The position numbers and the translations under genes are program-made. Under the pieces are notes generated by a model. The model saw only the letters and a list, made by a program, of their open reading frames with translations, was not told the origin of the DNA and ran no database searches. A DNA stretch of 64,000 bases from Sanderia malayensis (taxonomy: Eukaryota > Cnidaria > Scyphozoa > Semaeostomeae > Pelagiidae), in the NCBI GenBank assembly GCA_013076295.1, contig RQOL01000718.1:5244081-5308080 (forward strand), written 5' to 3'. Shown piece by piece: positions 22,354 through 33,692 of the stretch (its first letter is position 1; every line of letters starts with the position of its first letter).

Positions 22354-24230
22354 ATGCCAAAAAAAGTCAGAAAAAGCATCACTGGCACAAGACACAGCAA
22401 TCAATTTTGGGAAGCAATTCGCCGAAGTCGTGAGAATAACCAACGGCCTCGTCCTGTTCATTTACCACCGGATAATACGGTACAGGGAGCAGTGAATGAT
22501 CTTCACCAGTTGCAGCAAAAACACCCTCAGCAATCAGCCCCAGAATATCAACCACTCCCAGCTCATTATCCACAGATCCTGCAGCACTGACCCCTCAACT
22601 TCAGGTACACAACCCAATAATTTATGCTGAACTTTTGAAAATAAAATAACTATATATTATACAACTATTTAAAATCAACAATTATCAAATTGAAACCAGT
22701 TATTATATCAACCAAATTGTTAATATTTTTTCATCTCTGCAGGTACCGCCGATCATTATTCAATTGCAACCACTTCTTCTGAAGCGTAATCATGAAGGTC
22801 AAGCAGCAATACAAACAGCAGATGTTGAGATGCTTAATGTAAATCAAGCTCCAGATGACAATGAGGTAAAACAAAATTGTTAACACAAGCTAACTACAGT
22901 TAGGCAAGTCCCTTTTCCATAACCCAAGTGCCTCATGCAATTTCCCTATTTTAGACATGTATTATAAGTTTCCATGTATATTTATATCAATTTACATAAT
23001 CACACAGTAATTACATTACAATTTTTAATAACTAATAACTTAACAGGCTACTTGCGGCAAAAGATTGAAGAAAGTGGAAGGCCATAACCACCCACTCCCA
23101 TGATTGGCATGTTACCTATAGCGAGAGAGAATAACCTACAATAACTAATTTCATTTAATTTTCATTATCAACAGATACGGCCAATGCAGATGCAGCCCCA
23201 AACAGATATTGAAAATCAAAATAATGAAATTCAATGGCGGACACAACCTGATCAAATCGACATGCAACAACACATTCCAATTCCGCATGATAATCAGGTA
23301 AAACAGACTACCACCACAATTTGTATAAAATACACAAGTCGTTCTGCATAGAACTATGTCATTAAATTATTTTGCTCTCTAAATAAACATATCTTCACAA
23401 GTTTGAGTTTTATACATTTCAACACACATGATTGAAATATATTAACTTAGATTGCATTGCATTTCAGGATCCACAAATATTGCCTGCTGATATGCAATTG
23501 CAACCCTACCTCTGAATGTGAACCAGAAAGAGTTCTAAGTGACAATGATGAAAAAAACTGTTGCTATTGGCCTACAACAAAAGAAGCGGGAGATAAAGAA
23601 GACCATTTTGAAAGTGGAAACATGCCAGAGTTTGGTTATCCCACGGTTACTTTTGACAACGACACCAAATTTAATGATATTGTTGAAATGATCATGGATG
23701 ATGAATTCATTTTGAAGTGCATAGTCGCAACAAATGAACATGGCGAAATGGATCCAAAGTTTGTCTCGAAAATCGGAGGCATGGGTTCAGATGAAAAAGG
23801 AATTTCCTTTGTTTGTGGCTATTTTGGGATAAAATGGCACTTAAAATCGCTACACTACCCTCAGATGAAGTGGGCATGGTCAGATGACCCGCTAAGATCC
23901 CAAGCTGAAATTGAAAAAATGATGTTGCTGGAAGTTTTTGAGCTCATGCTAAAACATTTCAGAGTGGTCAAACAGTCATCTTTGCCGTCTAAAGAAAGTG
24001 CTTCATACCATCAATTAAAAAACATCAATAGTGGTGCAGAATTCTTGCGTCAAAAGTCTGTGCAACTTTGGACAAGAAGCGAAAAACTTTGCATCAACGA
24101 AGGAGGCAGTACCAGTAAAAGTAAGGGAAACCCGTTTAAAATCCCCAACCCAGATAAACCCATACAAATGGGGTGGACTGTGTGCAAGTTGAGTGATAAA
24201 GGCAAGCACCGTTGCTATTTTGTACAAAAC
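22354..24230 (+). pseudogene. piggyBac-type transposase, 5' half, interrupted by the palindromic element
   Basis: Candidate exons with AG/GT borders: 22354-22605, 22742-22866, 23175-23299 (short, Gln/Pro-rich) and a long one from 23469. The long exon holds MPEFGYPTVTF, then the N-terminal transposase fold: FVCGYFGIKW, MKWAWSDDPLRSQAEIEKMM and FELMLKHFRVV. RSEKLCINEGGSTSKSKGNP and KPIQMGWTVCKLSD follow, equivalent to the LSIDE...KPxKWG region around the first catalytic Asp. That Asp reads as Asn here (INE). At 24231-24236 the frame runs into the target duplication and then the insertion. The short exons have in-frame problems (stop in exon 1 unless spliced out of frame), so an old pseudogene is likely. 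Confidence 0.78.
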
Positions 24231-24236
24231 CATGTA
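24231..24236. other. Left 6-bp target site duplication (CATGTA)
   Basis: CATGTA directly before the element end AGTAGTATAT. The same six bases follow the other end at 53408-53413. A 6-bp duplication is characteristic of Polinton/Maverick integration. Confidence 0.88.
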
Positions 24237-24274
24237 AGTAGTATATAGAGGCTAACGATCATATGGACTTTTTT

Positions 24275-24374
24275 AATGTTTAAGAGCGGCGCGGTTTTTT
24301 AAATGTTTAAGGAAAAGGCGCGGAAGTTTGAATGTTTAAGCTGCGGATTAGGCGTGGAAGTTTGAATGTTTAAG
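24275..24374 (+). repeat. Subterminal AATGTTTAAG motif array
   Basis: The 10-mer AATGTTTAAG occurs at 24275, 24302, 24331 and 24365, spaced 27-34 bp, each followed by a purine/GC-rich stretch such as ctgcggattaggcg. It recurs at 25270, 25295, 25532 and 25557 just after the two Fic-coding segments. The mirror set lies at the right end. Iterated motifs at an element end suggest binding sites for a replication or integration protein (inference). Confidence 0.6.
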
Positions 24375-24471
24375 CTGCGGATTAGGCGGTGGTTGAAATT
24401 ATTTTGGAAAATGAACATTTTGACTCGGGTTTCTGGAGGCGATTTAAATTATTTTAAAGTATAAAAATAAT

Positions 24472-25270
24472 TTGTTATTTTTTTGTGAATATAAAATAGG
24501 AAAAAAGGTTATAAGGATAAAAATGGAAAACTGTATGCAGGAGCAAATGAACAAAATGGAGAAAATTCAGAAAAACATAAGAGAAGTAAATGATGAATTA
24601 TTACGCAAAGTTAATATAATGTCAGATTGGGGTGAGAAGTTGTTAGAAACAGTTGGTGAAATAAAGCCAACATTAGAACAAAATCAAATTGAAATTGAAA
24701 CTCTAAAATTAAAATTTAAAAATCAGGGATTTGATTGGGATTTTGATGGTGAATATATGAAAATAGTTGATGGATTACAAGATTGTGCTGAAAGATTCCG
24801 AGGAGCAAATGTTGTGGACTATATCTACAACGGAGAATGAAATATCGGATTTGAAAAGTGCTTTTATATATTTGAAAACATGTCGATCTTATTCAAGTTG
24901 GATAGATGTAGAAATGATAAAAGAAGCACATTCATATTTCATGGAAAATGAAAGAGCTTCAGAGTTTTCACAAAATGTTAGATGTACAAAATATGAAGGT
25001 GAAGTGTATCAGTATTGTCATCCTGATAAAATTGAAAGTGAGTTACAAAAATTGATTACACAACAAGAAAAGATGAATGCGTGGGAGTTTATAGTAAGGT
25101 TTTTATGGATCCATCCGTTTGCAGATGGGAATGGGAGAGTTGCAAAATTGTTATATTATTTCTTATCAAAAGATTTGAAAATATGGACTAATCAAAGTGA
25201 ATATATTCGTGAATGTATAAGTCTACAAAAGAAAATGGTGAAAGATGGGAAGTTGATGGCGGTTTTTTAA
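24472..25270 (+). pseudogene. Fic-domain protein (left arm copy), one frameshift
   Basis: Fic proteins transfer AMP or related groups to target proteins. The first frame (24472-24840) encodes a helical, Glu/Lys-rich N-terminus, probably coiled coil, ending VVDYIYNGE. The second frame (open from 24767, ending 25270) continues with TTENEISDLKSAF and then the catalytic loop HPFADGNGRVAK. The His and the phosphate-binding GNGR are present; the usual final Arg of HPFx(D/E)GNGRxxR is Lys. The frame change near 24830 falls where an inhibitory (S/T)xxxE(G/N) helix would be expected, so its status is unclear. Both arms share the shift. It is AT-rich like the polymerase and lies 235 bp from the element end. 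Confidence 0.8.
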
Positions 25271-25295
25271 ATGTTTAAGAAAGGTCGTTTTTTAA

Positions 25296-25532
25296 ATGTT
25301 TAAGAAAGGGCGCACCACACTGAAAAAAGAAAAGATGAATGCGTGGGAGTTTATAGTAAGGTTTTTATGGATCCATCCGTTTGCAGATGGGAATGGGAGA
25401 ATTGCAAAATTGTTATATTATTTCTTATCAAAAGATTTGAAAATATGGACTAATCAAAGTGAATATATTCGTGAATGTATAAGTCTACAAAAGAAAATGG
25501 TGAAAGATGGGAAGTTGATGGCGGTTTTTTAA
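25296..25532 (+). pseudogene. Tandem partial duplicate of the Fic C-terminus (left arm)
   Basis: A 262-bp tandem duplication repeats the region from about 25072 to 25330, covering the last ~65 codons of the Fic gene with the HPFADGNGR loop (here followed by IAK, not VAK), plus the two downstream AATGTTTAAG motifs. It has no N-terminal half, so it is probably non-functional. Confidence 0.85.
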
Positions 25533-25574
25533 ATGTTTAAGAAAGGTCGTTTTTTAAATGTTTAAGAAAGGGCG

Positions 25575-25935
25575 CACCACACTGAAAAACTCGATAAAGT
25601 TGATGTACGTTGACATCTCACAGAAGAGCCGCACTAATAAGTTAATTGATGGAGATGCACCCAGTGAAAAATGAGTTCTCCACAAAGGGGGGAGTGATGG
25701 AAAATCTTCAAAGGTTCCGTCGCGTAGCCCCAGAGCTGCACTTTCACTGGAAAATCTCTGATAAACCAGCATGATCAGGCAGATCTGGCTCTGACATTTA
25801 TTAACACCTTGAAAATACAATGCTGCACATCAATAGCATACGCGCGACTAAAATTCTTGAGAATGAGCGTTGTAAACGAGTTGTTTTTACTCAACTCAAC
25901 GTTATAATAAATGGTTCGTTTCTCCCACAGTGCAA
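25575..25935. repeat. Dispersed repeat copy within the left arm
   Basis: Matches 21608-21985 outside the element in inverted orientation, including 'cagtgtggtgc' and the cattgtattttcaaggtgtt stretch. A second related block, 28797-29205, matches 20372-20523 plus 21345-21605. So part of this arm is not unique to the element. The right arm mirrors are at 51709-52069 and 48439-48847. Confidence 0.75.
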
Positions 25936-28900
25936 TTTATGTTCTGTAGTTTTAGCCTTTTTACCTTTAGCAATTTTTTCGCACAGTTGAAACTGTTATC
26001 CTGCTTTGCTGGATTGGTTGCTGTGTTTTTTGTCACAGCCCAGGCCGTATATATTTGAACGTATTTGTGGAGTTCCGAAATTCGGTGGATGTGGCTGGTG
26101 GCAAATAATTTGATTGCTCTCAGTTTGGTTTTCATTTTTTTCATCGTTACGCGTATAAAATAAATTTTGGAAATTCTCAATGTTCAAAGATACAAAACAA
26201 GCAAGTCCAAGATAAATAAAAGTGTTCTGTTTTGTGTACGCTGTTGAGTATTGACAGTTCGATGACGTGCTGCTGATAATCAACATACCCTGAAATGTTG
26301 TCCTCAAACCGATAATTGGATCACGTTTGTAGAACATGAAAAACGACTTCTAATTAGTGTGGGAATATCTAGTTTGACAAAGTTAATCTAGATGGCAGTG
26401 CCCCCCTTATTAGTTTCAAAATTTCAAGGCTTTCAAATAAGCGACCAACCTTTTAAACACCACCTTCTTCAATATGCGTCTGCACAACTTAGCAAAATAT
26501 TTTGAAGGTGCTTGTTAATGGCAATACCGTATGCTAAGGTTTTGGTATTTTTGTCATTAAAACAATGGCAGCGTTCTTGCAAGCAAAATATAATTTTTGC
26601 ATTTATACTTTGAGTTTATGGTGATCATAATGATGTAGAAGATGCTGATGATGTCAATCTCTGTGCAAACCACAGATGTGTTGATCGCAATCGTATTTTA
26701 TAAAGATGACTAACAAAATTTGCCTGCACGCTATTTTATCCGTTGTAATTTGAGATTGATTCTTATAAGGTACAATACTGTTTAGGCGGGCACGTAAAGT
26801 AAGCGTTTTTCATTGGAAAAGAAGTTAATTTTCACAGAGTCCATTCATTACCCCGTCATAGATTGGACTGTTTTCCCGATGCCCGATATTTTTCACTTGC
26901 CTTCAAGTTCAATGTTTTTCCCGAGCAGGACAGCGATCTTCAACAAAAAGTGGGGTGGGGTTCTGTTGTTTTGGCCTTCGATCTGAGTGGAACAGCGATC
27001 GTCAAAAAATGGGATGGACACGCAAAGTAATATACTTTCAGTTGAAATTATGCAAGTTCTATTAGTTCCACCCATTCCTCAAACACACGGTCCATGGAAC
27101 CCCCGAGCCCCGGTTTCCATTCCAGGTTGTTCCAGGTCCATGTTTTCCCGTGATGCGAGAAATCCAGCACGCAGAGAAGAAGCTCAGTGAACAATAGATC
27201 AGGTTTGCGAGTAATATCAGAAAACCATTGCGAATGAATTGATCCACTGGATTCGAGATTTTGATTAAAGAATAAACAATTTAAAAAATACAGATCAAAT
27301 CTCTCCCGAGCACACGGTGCATGTAATCCCGAGCCCCGATTGCCATTCCAAGTTGTTCCGGGTCCATGTTTTTCCCGATGCACAAATTTCAGCAGCTATT
27401 TTAGGCAGTGTGGCAGAAACGCCTCAACTCGAACCCCATGCAGGGAAACTTTGTGAACAAAGGTCAGATTTGTGAGTACATAATATGAGAAAGCAGATTC
27501 GGACTGAATTTATCAATTTCATTCGAGATTTTGACTAAAGAATATGCAATTTTAATACACCAGTTGACAGTCAATAACGCATGTTTACAACTACACGAAT
27601 TTCAGGAAAGCAATACAGAAGCGCGTTATGAAAAATTTAGTGGGGCCCCTAAGTAAAATGCTTTTAAACACGCAGGTATAGGTCAAAATTGTTAAAGTAT
27701 AAAGGTGATTTTAAGTACAGCAGATATTAAAGGTTTTAAGCAATTCACTCACGTATTTTACAGGCCAAATCCACGTTCGTGTTGTGAATAGCAGCTTACG
27801 GTCAGTTGTGGGCACTTTTAGAATTTTGAATCCCGTGAAATTCAAGCAATCTTTTCCAGCGTGAGCACACGTTTATTTTATCCAGAAAGAAAGTGATGTG
27901 CATGAAAGATAAATCCACAATGTTTGCCTGCGGATGACAAGTCGGCAATAGTAATTCTCTGGATGGCAAGAAGAAAACCATTTCAGTGGATTTGCACGCT
28001 TCTCTGGGCACACCCTGTTTTCAATCCAATATGAAGATAGCTGTTTTCGATTCTCGTGAGATAGGAGTTCACATCCAAATCTGCAGAACCCTAATTAAAA
28101 ATTTAGTATAAATCGATCGGAGTTGTTTCAGAGAAATCAGAGTCAAATTATAGAGAATATGAGTGAAATGTTGAACATTTATTGCACCGCCTCTTGAAAT
28201 TCGAAAAGCAAGTTGTTGATCAAGAAATTTCAGCAGCAACATAACTTAGAGGAGAAATATAGAAACAGGTTAGCCATTTACCAGTAGAGTTCTGCTCGTA
28301 ACAGTTCTGAAGAGTAACATTCAAGTAAAATTCCAGTTAATGGGAAGGGAGGGCAAAATAGCTTTTAGGCAACTCCACGTGTTTAGAACGCCTTTGGCTC
28401 GGCTCAGTGAAATCCCGAAATTGCTGTTTCTAAAATTCGTGATTTAGATCGTCGTATCCAAGCCAGTTATTAAAAACACAGAATCTCACCATTCATCGGT
28501 TTAGTATTCCATTTGATATAGTGGAGATCTGTAAAGAGAAGAATTATTTAGAAATATAGAGCGCATAAAAATTTCTATAAGCCAGTTGACCTGAAAATAT
28601 TGAAATCACGATAAGAAGGTACAAAGAAATTTAGTGAAGGCAAACAGAAACAACTTAGCCACTTACCAGTTAACTCCTGAAGCTTTTAGTTGGAAATCTC
28701 GAGTAAAATGGCAGCAAAAATAAAACATCCATTCAACGAAAAAATCCATTCGGTTTGCCTGCCCATCCCAACAAATTTGAGTTTCGAAAATCAATGAAAG
28801 TGACCCTTCAGGGGACTCACAGCCTATACATTCGAGCATCTAGCATTTGATTAAAACGATATGTTTTGAAAAGTACACCCGGTTTGAAAACCAAAAACAA

Positions 28901-31440
28901 ATCTTTGTTGATGTGACTTCATGAAAACAAAACAATACCCCAAAACAGATGGATAAATTTAGAAAACCCGAGATTGAAAAGAAAACTAAATTAAATGCAC
29001 GTAATCATCAACAATTTAAAATCTGAAGTCAGGATTTTCTGGACAGGGATTACTTTTAATAATCCCCTGCTAAAAACAATAAAACATAATGATGGTGCAA
29101 ATGATGATACAATAGTTTTTGGGGCCTACTATACTTCCGCACAGCTTTTCTCTTCAACTTGCAGGCATTAATTTTGATCAATTTATCCCCACGACAAGAA
29201 AGCAATTCCTGTGTTCTTTATCAAAATAAAAATGGCGTTTTTGGGCCTTCTTGTGTTGTGATTCTGGCCACGCACGAATAAAAATTAATAATCAAACCAG
29301 CAGCAACTGAGAATAATGACAGCTTGCAATTGTTTTCAGCTGCATGATCTCCTAATTTGCATAAGAATAAAATTTTGCGCGCGACTTTTTATGAGAGATT
29401 TGTATGGGAAAATTTTAAAATTTCAAATTTCGCAATACCTGATGGTACAAGAATTTTTGTCCGGACAATCGAACCATTGTTATTTCGAGAAACTTGGCCA
29501 TATAGACTACACGACGCATGCGCCGTGAGTCAAAAATCAATTGCACACTTTCCTCATCAATCAAAGGCCACGGCAACAAAGGACGCAAATGGATAAGTGC
29601 GAAACGTAACAGGGTTTCATTGTTTCGAAAAGGTTCAGCAGCGCAAAACAACGCACGATCGATCTTTCCAGAAACATAATATCATCCAGACGCCGTAATC
29701 GTCAGGGGGTCGCCGAGCACAACACGTTTTGTTCGATTCAAAAGCTTCAGTACGCGTCAAAGCTCTGGACACGTCAGTTCGAATCATCAGTTGTGACGAG
29801 TGGTGGAGGTTCCATAAGAATGAATTGCAGAGATCTAGGTTCGGTGTGGACATGGGCCCATATACACGAGCAAAATAAGGACATTCTTTTAGGGATTAAG
29901 GTAATTAGCACTCCGGTCTCCTTTGCAAGGTCTGCCTTATTCGTTTCACACGTAAGGATGAAAAAGACCGGCCAATAAAATAAGTTGTGCTCTCGAGGTT
30001 CCTTTATTTTAAGGCAGCATTGTTTTCTCGTTGATCCCTGTCATCGGAGATTAGCATCGTCCCAATTTCACAACAACGCGCGGTTCGGTTTATTCAAACT
30101 TTTTCTTGACTAATAACAAAGGTCATCTGGAAGTTTCTCTGTTTATCTGCTTATGAAAATATAATAATGTCGGAGGAACAATTTTTTTGCTGCTATTAAT
30201 GTCTGTATATCTGGTGGAGTAAAATCTCCAGCGTATACACTGCAAAGAGTAATGCATTTTGCTGCAGCCTATATTCCGAATCTTCAGGCATTGTTGTTTG
30301 TTCATAGGCAGACAATGCTTGATTAACCATACGTCTGAAGTTTGCCATTTTAATATAAGACAATTTATAGAAAGCATTAGTAGAGCTTTTGCAAGTGTTC
30401 AGGTATTCACCATCAGAAAATATTCAAAGTATCGTTCAATTCAAATAAACGGCCCCATGATCCTTTTAATTATTAAAGCAATTCCGATGACAATATATTG
30501 ATTAGTCTTGTTAGTCCCACCCTCGTGGGCTCCTGTTGACAGACATACACAAGGATCTATTTCGCAATTGCAAATTTTTATCGCAAATTAATTATCCTTA
30601 AATTTTAAGTAATCTAAAAACATGCCATGCTTGCCATTTGTTGAGACTATGGTTGAGACGACGTTTCTTGAAACCTATCAGCCAGTTGATATACGATAAT
30701 AAGGAGGTAATATCAAAGCAATACGTTTAAATTCAGAACTTACACAGTTTAAGAGAAACAATGCTATACACACTTGAACACTAAATGAAATCCGAAATAC
30801 TTTCAAAAATAGAAAAACTAAAGTTGGAGGGGCCCACCGGGAGAACTTGAAGGGGCCTACCGGGAAATTTCCCCAGTCCCGGTGGGCCACCACGCCCCTG
30901 CTTTCATATAAATAAAACAAAGACAACTTAAAGACAACTTAGTCAAGTCCTGAACAAATTATACTAATAATTTGCGACAAAAACTTTCCACTTGTTCACC
31001 GATGAAGAGTTGGCTTAGCACAGTTATATTTTCGCGGTAGCACTAGCAATGTAGCTGAATTTCATACTCATAACTTAGCGGAACTGAATTCATGTTCTTT
31101 TCAAAATTCCTCGCTCAATAACTTGTGTTCTTTTTGATTCGACGATTTGGTTTGACTTGGAAATGACAACAAAGTGATGAATGGTGGAAAACAACAAAGT
31201 TTTGTAATAACAATGGAAGTCAGTTTTTGTTATCATGGCGACCTAAATGTTCGACAAGAAAGTTAAAAATTAATGTTCTAACTTCAAGGAAAGTTACTGA
31301 AATGATAAGAATAGCTCTTTATAGCTTAGCTATTGATCGGAATGGCTTGTTGTTGGCTTGTTAACGATTATTTAGACCTGTTCTTGGTGTGTTCTTGGAT
31401 TGTTCAGCCTGTTTTTGGCTTGTTCTGTCATGTTTTGGTG
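25936..31440. other. Left arm interior: no recognised gene
   Basis: Several 60-113-codon frames exist, for example 26337-25996 (minus) with a possible membrane segment (TFIYLGLACFVSL), but none matches a family I know. Repeats seen: near-identical 'catgttttcccg...' phrases about 220 bp apart at 27090-27390; a pair of related blocks containing 'ttagcca(t/c)ttaccagt' at about 28270 and 28660; and a GC-rich stretch at 30830-30900 with inverted GGCCCACCGGGA / TCCCGGTAGGCC. Confidence 0.5.
30196..30348 (-). CDS. Small unrecognised frame (left arm)
   Basis: A 50-residue frame beginning MANFRRMVNQALSAYEQ, amphipathic and protein-like. After its stop, another frame continues with GDFTPPDIQTLIAAKKLF, as if a frameshift split a longer small protein. 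Identical in the right arm at 47296-47448 (plus). Family unknown. Confidence 0.3.
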   Translation of the reverse strand: MANFRRMVNQALSAYEQTTMPEDSEYRLQQNALLFAVYTLEILLHQIYRH

Positions 31441-31454
31441 TGTTCCGTCTTTTA

Positions 31455-31730
31455 GTAACGTCATAGCATTATTAAGTAAAGCAGCACAATTAAAAGATAT
31501 ATTAAGATCGATTCAGATCTTGAAACACAAAATGTTGGAAAAGAAAAGAATGAAAAATTAATGACGAATATACAACAACAAAAAATTGATGATCTAAATC
31601 AAAAAATAAAACAAGTTAGTAGTGAAAGAAATGAAAAACGTCCAATAAAATTAAATAAAAAACTAACTGGCTTTCTTGTTTCCAGCTCAAGTGTAATCAA
31701 AATCTGCAAAAGCAACAATTATTATTCATG
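31455..31730 (+). pseudogene. Coiled-coil-like gene remnant (left arm)
   Basis: Two frames joined by a shift near 31505 read IALLSKAAQLKDIL, then a Lys/Glu/Gln-rich stretch with QQQKIDDLNQKIKQVSSERN that would form a coiled coil. Base composition resembles the Fic and polymerase genes. No start codon or family is clear. The mirror is 45914-46189. Confidence 0.3.
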
Positions 31731-32098
31731 AGTGCTGCTTTTCACAATAATTTTAATAGACCTAATATTACCTAAAATTAAATATTGCATATACCTATGA
31801 CAAGGGCATAATTGTCACTTTGTGGACAAAACTGTTTCAAAATTGTAAGTGTTGATGCTAGGCACCCTGTTCATATAGCTTCCTGTCTCCTTGCTGTCTT
31901 GGAGTATGTATGTGTATATTAGATTATACAGGTTGTGTCTAATGCAACTATGAGTTGAAATTGCACAATTTTTGACAAAATACTGTCTTCACCCATCAAC
32001 TACATTTTTAGAACCAAAAGTTGTCTTAAACTTGTGTTTTGCAAAATACTTTCTCAATGACATGCTAAGCAAAAGTAGCCAATGATGCCAGTACATAC

Positions 32099-32165
32099 CT
32101 CATATCATGACTCTCTTCTGCTCGGTCTTTATCACTTGCAGAGAAATCACATTCCACTGCACTTT
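32099..32165 (-). CDS. Linker exon 2 of the Death-domain gene (left arm)
   Basis: Bounded by tttatag before and GTATGT after (minus strand). It encodes ESAVECDFSASDKDRAEES, a near copy of linker exon 1 at 32805-32992. It follows the Death-domain exon across an intron of about 200 bp. Both splice sites are canonical by eye. Confidence 0.5.
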
Positions 32166-32363
32166 CTATAAAAGAAAAGCATGCAAGGGCATTAGAATTT
32201 CATTGTAACTTCCAATTTTTTTCACTTGACAATTCAGAACAATGGCTTACTTCACAAATCAAAACAAAACCAAAATCCAAATGATATTCAATTCAGATAG
32301 GCCAGAACATTTGCATGGAAAGATAAATAAAAATCTGCTTATGTAAACATATGTTATATTTAC

Positions 32364-32662
32364 GTGTGAATTCGTGCTTTTTTAACAGGGCCACCGCATC
32401 ATTTCTTTTAATATCCCTGAGAATTTTCATTAGCTTTGTGACTGTTGCTTCGGAGCCCTGGTCTTCCGACCATTGGCGCAACACAGCTGATGTCGGGTCA
32501 CTTCGCCTGTCGAAATTGAGGACTTCTCCGTATTTAAACCCCATCCTTCCTGCCATCGATTGCCAGTCCCCGACAACAGCCATCCTCGGATTCAGGAGTG
32601 TAGATAATTGCTTTTTAATACAAGAATCAAGGTCAGAAACATGTGTGTTCATCATGTTTGTT
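32364..32662 (-). CDS. Death-domain exon, MyD88-like (left arm)
   Basis: Death domains join receptors to caspases or to IRAK-type kinases in innate immune and cell-death signalling. The exon, between tttttacag and a GTAAAT donor, starts MMNTHVSDLDSCIKKQLSTL. It carries the fold's core pattern: VVGDWQSMAGRMGFKYGEV, a loop with RSDPTSAVLRQWSEDQ, then ATVTKLMKILRDIKRNDAVALL. The DPT...L..W spacing is closest to MyD88-type Death domains among those I know. No TIR or kinase domain follows. A decayed copy of the exon lies just upstream (minus strand). Intron-bearing host-like exons within a transposon imply DNA-level capture or insertion into host sequence. Confidence 0.78.
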
Positions 32663-32804
32663 CTGTAAAAAAATCTGTCCTCTTTGACTGTGACTGGAAA
32701 TGCAAATAATTCTGCAAGAAGGAATTTCCTATTACGTACTGGCATCAGCAAAGGATCACGAGTTTTTGATAATGACCTAATGGTATAAATTTAGAGTGAA
32801 AAAG

Positions 32805-32992
32805 TCACAGCCACCAATGCAATTGGTCTTTGGGCAGCAGCAACTGTGTGAAGGCATCATCACTCTCTGTGGCATTTCCATGTTCTTGTTGGGCTGCAGC
32901 TACGGTACCATTAGGAATCTGAATCGGTTTCATGTTACTTTCTTCTGCAAGATTTTTATCACTCTCAGAGAAATCATATTCCACTGCGCTTT
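32805..32992 (-). CDS. Linker exon 1 of the Death-domain gene (left arm)
   Basis: After a ttttatag acceptor it reads ESAVEYDFSESDKNLAEES and continues through an acidic, Gln-rich stretch to a stop at 32805. It is the equivalent of linker exon 2 but longer, so the first gene copy ends here. Between the two arms it differs by one Ala/Val change. Confidence 0.5.
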
Positions 32993-33324
32993 CTATAAAA
33001 AAAACATGCAAGAGAATTAGAATTTCAATGAGACTTCCAATTTTTAGTCAATGCAGAGCTTTTTCTATTTCCTGAATAATGTTGCTTTAGATTAGATATT
33101 ATGGGGGCTTTTATCGACATATTTTCTTCCAACTTTGCCAGACTTTTCACACAATTATCTCAATTTTGAATGATTTTCACTTGACAATTCAGAACATTGA
33201 TTTTCAGAACATTTATCACAGATTTTCACTTGACAATTCAGAACATTGGCTTACTTCACAAATCAAAACAAATCAAAATCCAAATGATATTCATCTGCTT
33301 ATGTAAACATATGTTACATTCAGG

Positions 33325-33576
33325 TGTGAATTCGTGCTTTTTTTAACAAGCCCACCGCATCGTTTCTTTGAACATTTCGGAGAATTGTCATTCGCTCTGT
33401 GGCAAGTGGGGTCACTTCGTCTGTCGAAACTTAAGATTTATTGCTATTTAAACCCCATCCTTCCTACCATCGATTGCCATTCACCGCCAATAACCATCCG
33501 CGAGTTTAGAAATATAGATAACTGCTTCCGAATACGTGGATCAACATCAGAAACATGAGTGTTCATCATTGTGTTC
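33325..33576 (-). pseudogene. Decayed tandem copy of the Death-domain exon (left arm)
   Basis: Reads MMNTHVSDVDPRIRKQLSIF, then EWQSMVGRMGFK and a stop. After a deletion of the DPT...W...ATV segment it resumes with NDNSPKCSKK-like sequence. It sits upstream of linker exon 1, so exon plus linker was duplicated in tandem (about 1 kb unit) and this copy has since decayed. The same lesions are in the right arm. Confidence 0.65.
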
Positions 33577-33692
33577 TGCAACTTTAGGATAAAATAGGCC
33601 AAAAGTTTTATCTTTCCTCTTTGACGACGGTCGATGCTAGATCTTAACGTAACCCTACGTCACTTAAATTTAAAACGAGGCCATATCGAAAA

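Noticed and set aside
24472..25270. Bacterial contamination as source of the Fic gene
   Set aside because: It lies in a contiguous element with eukaryotic-type introns, is present in both arms and is embedded in an animal transposon gene.
30678..30926. 82-residue minus-strand protein in the arms
   Set aside because: It runs through GC-rich inverted repeats (GGCCCACCGGGA) and matches no family; more likely the end of a dispersed repeat.
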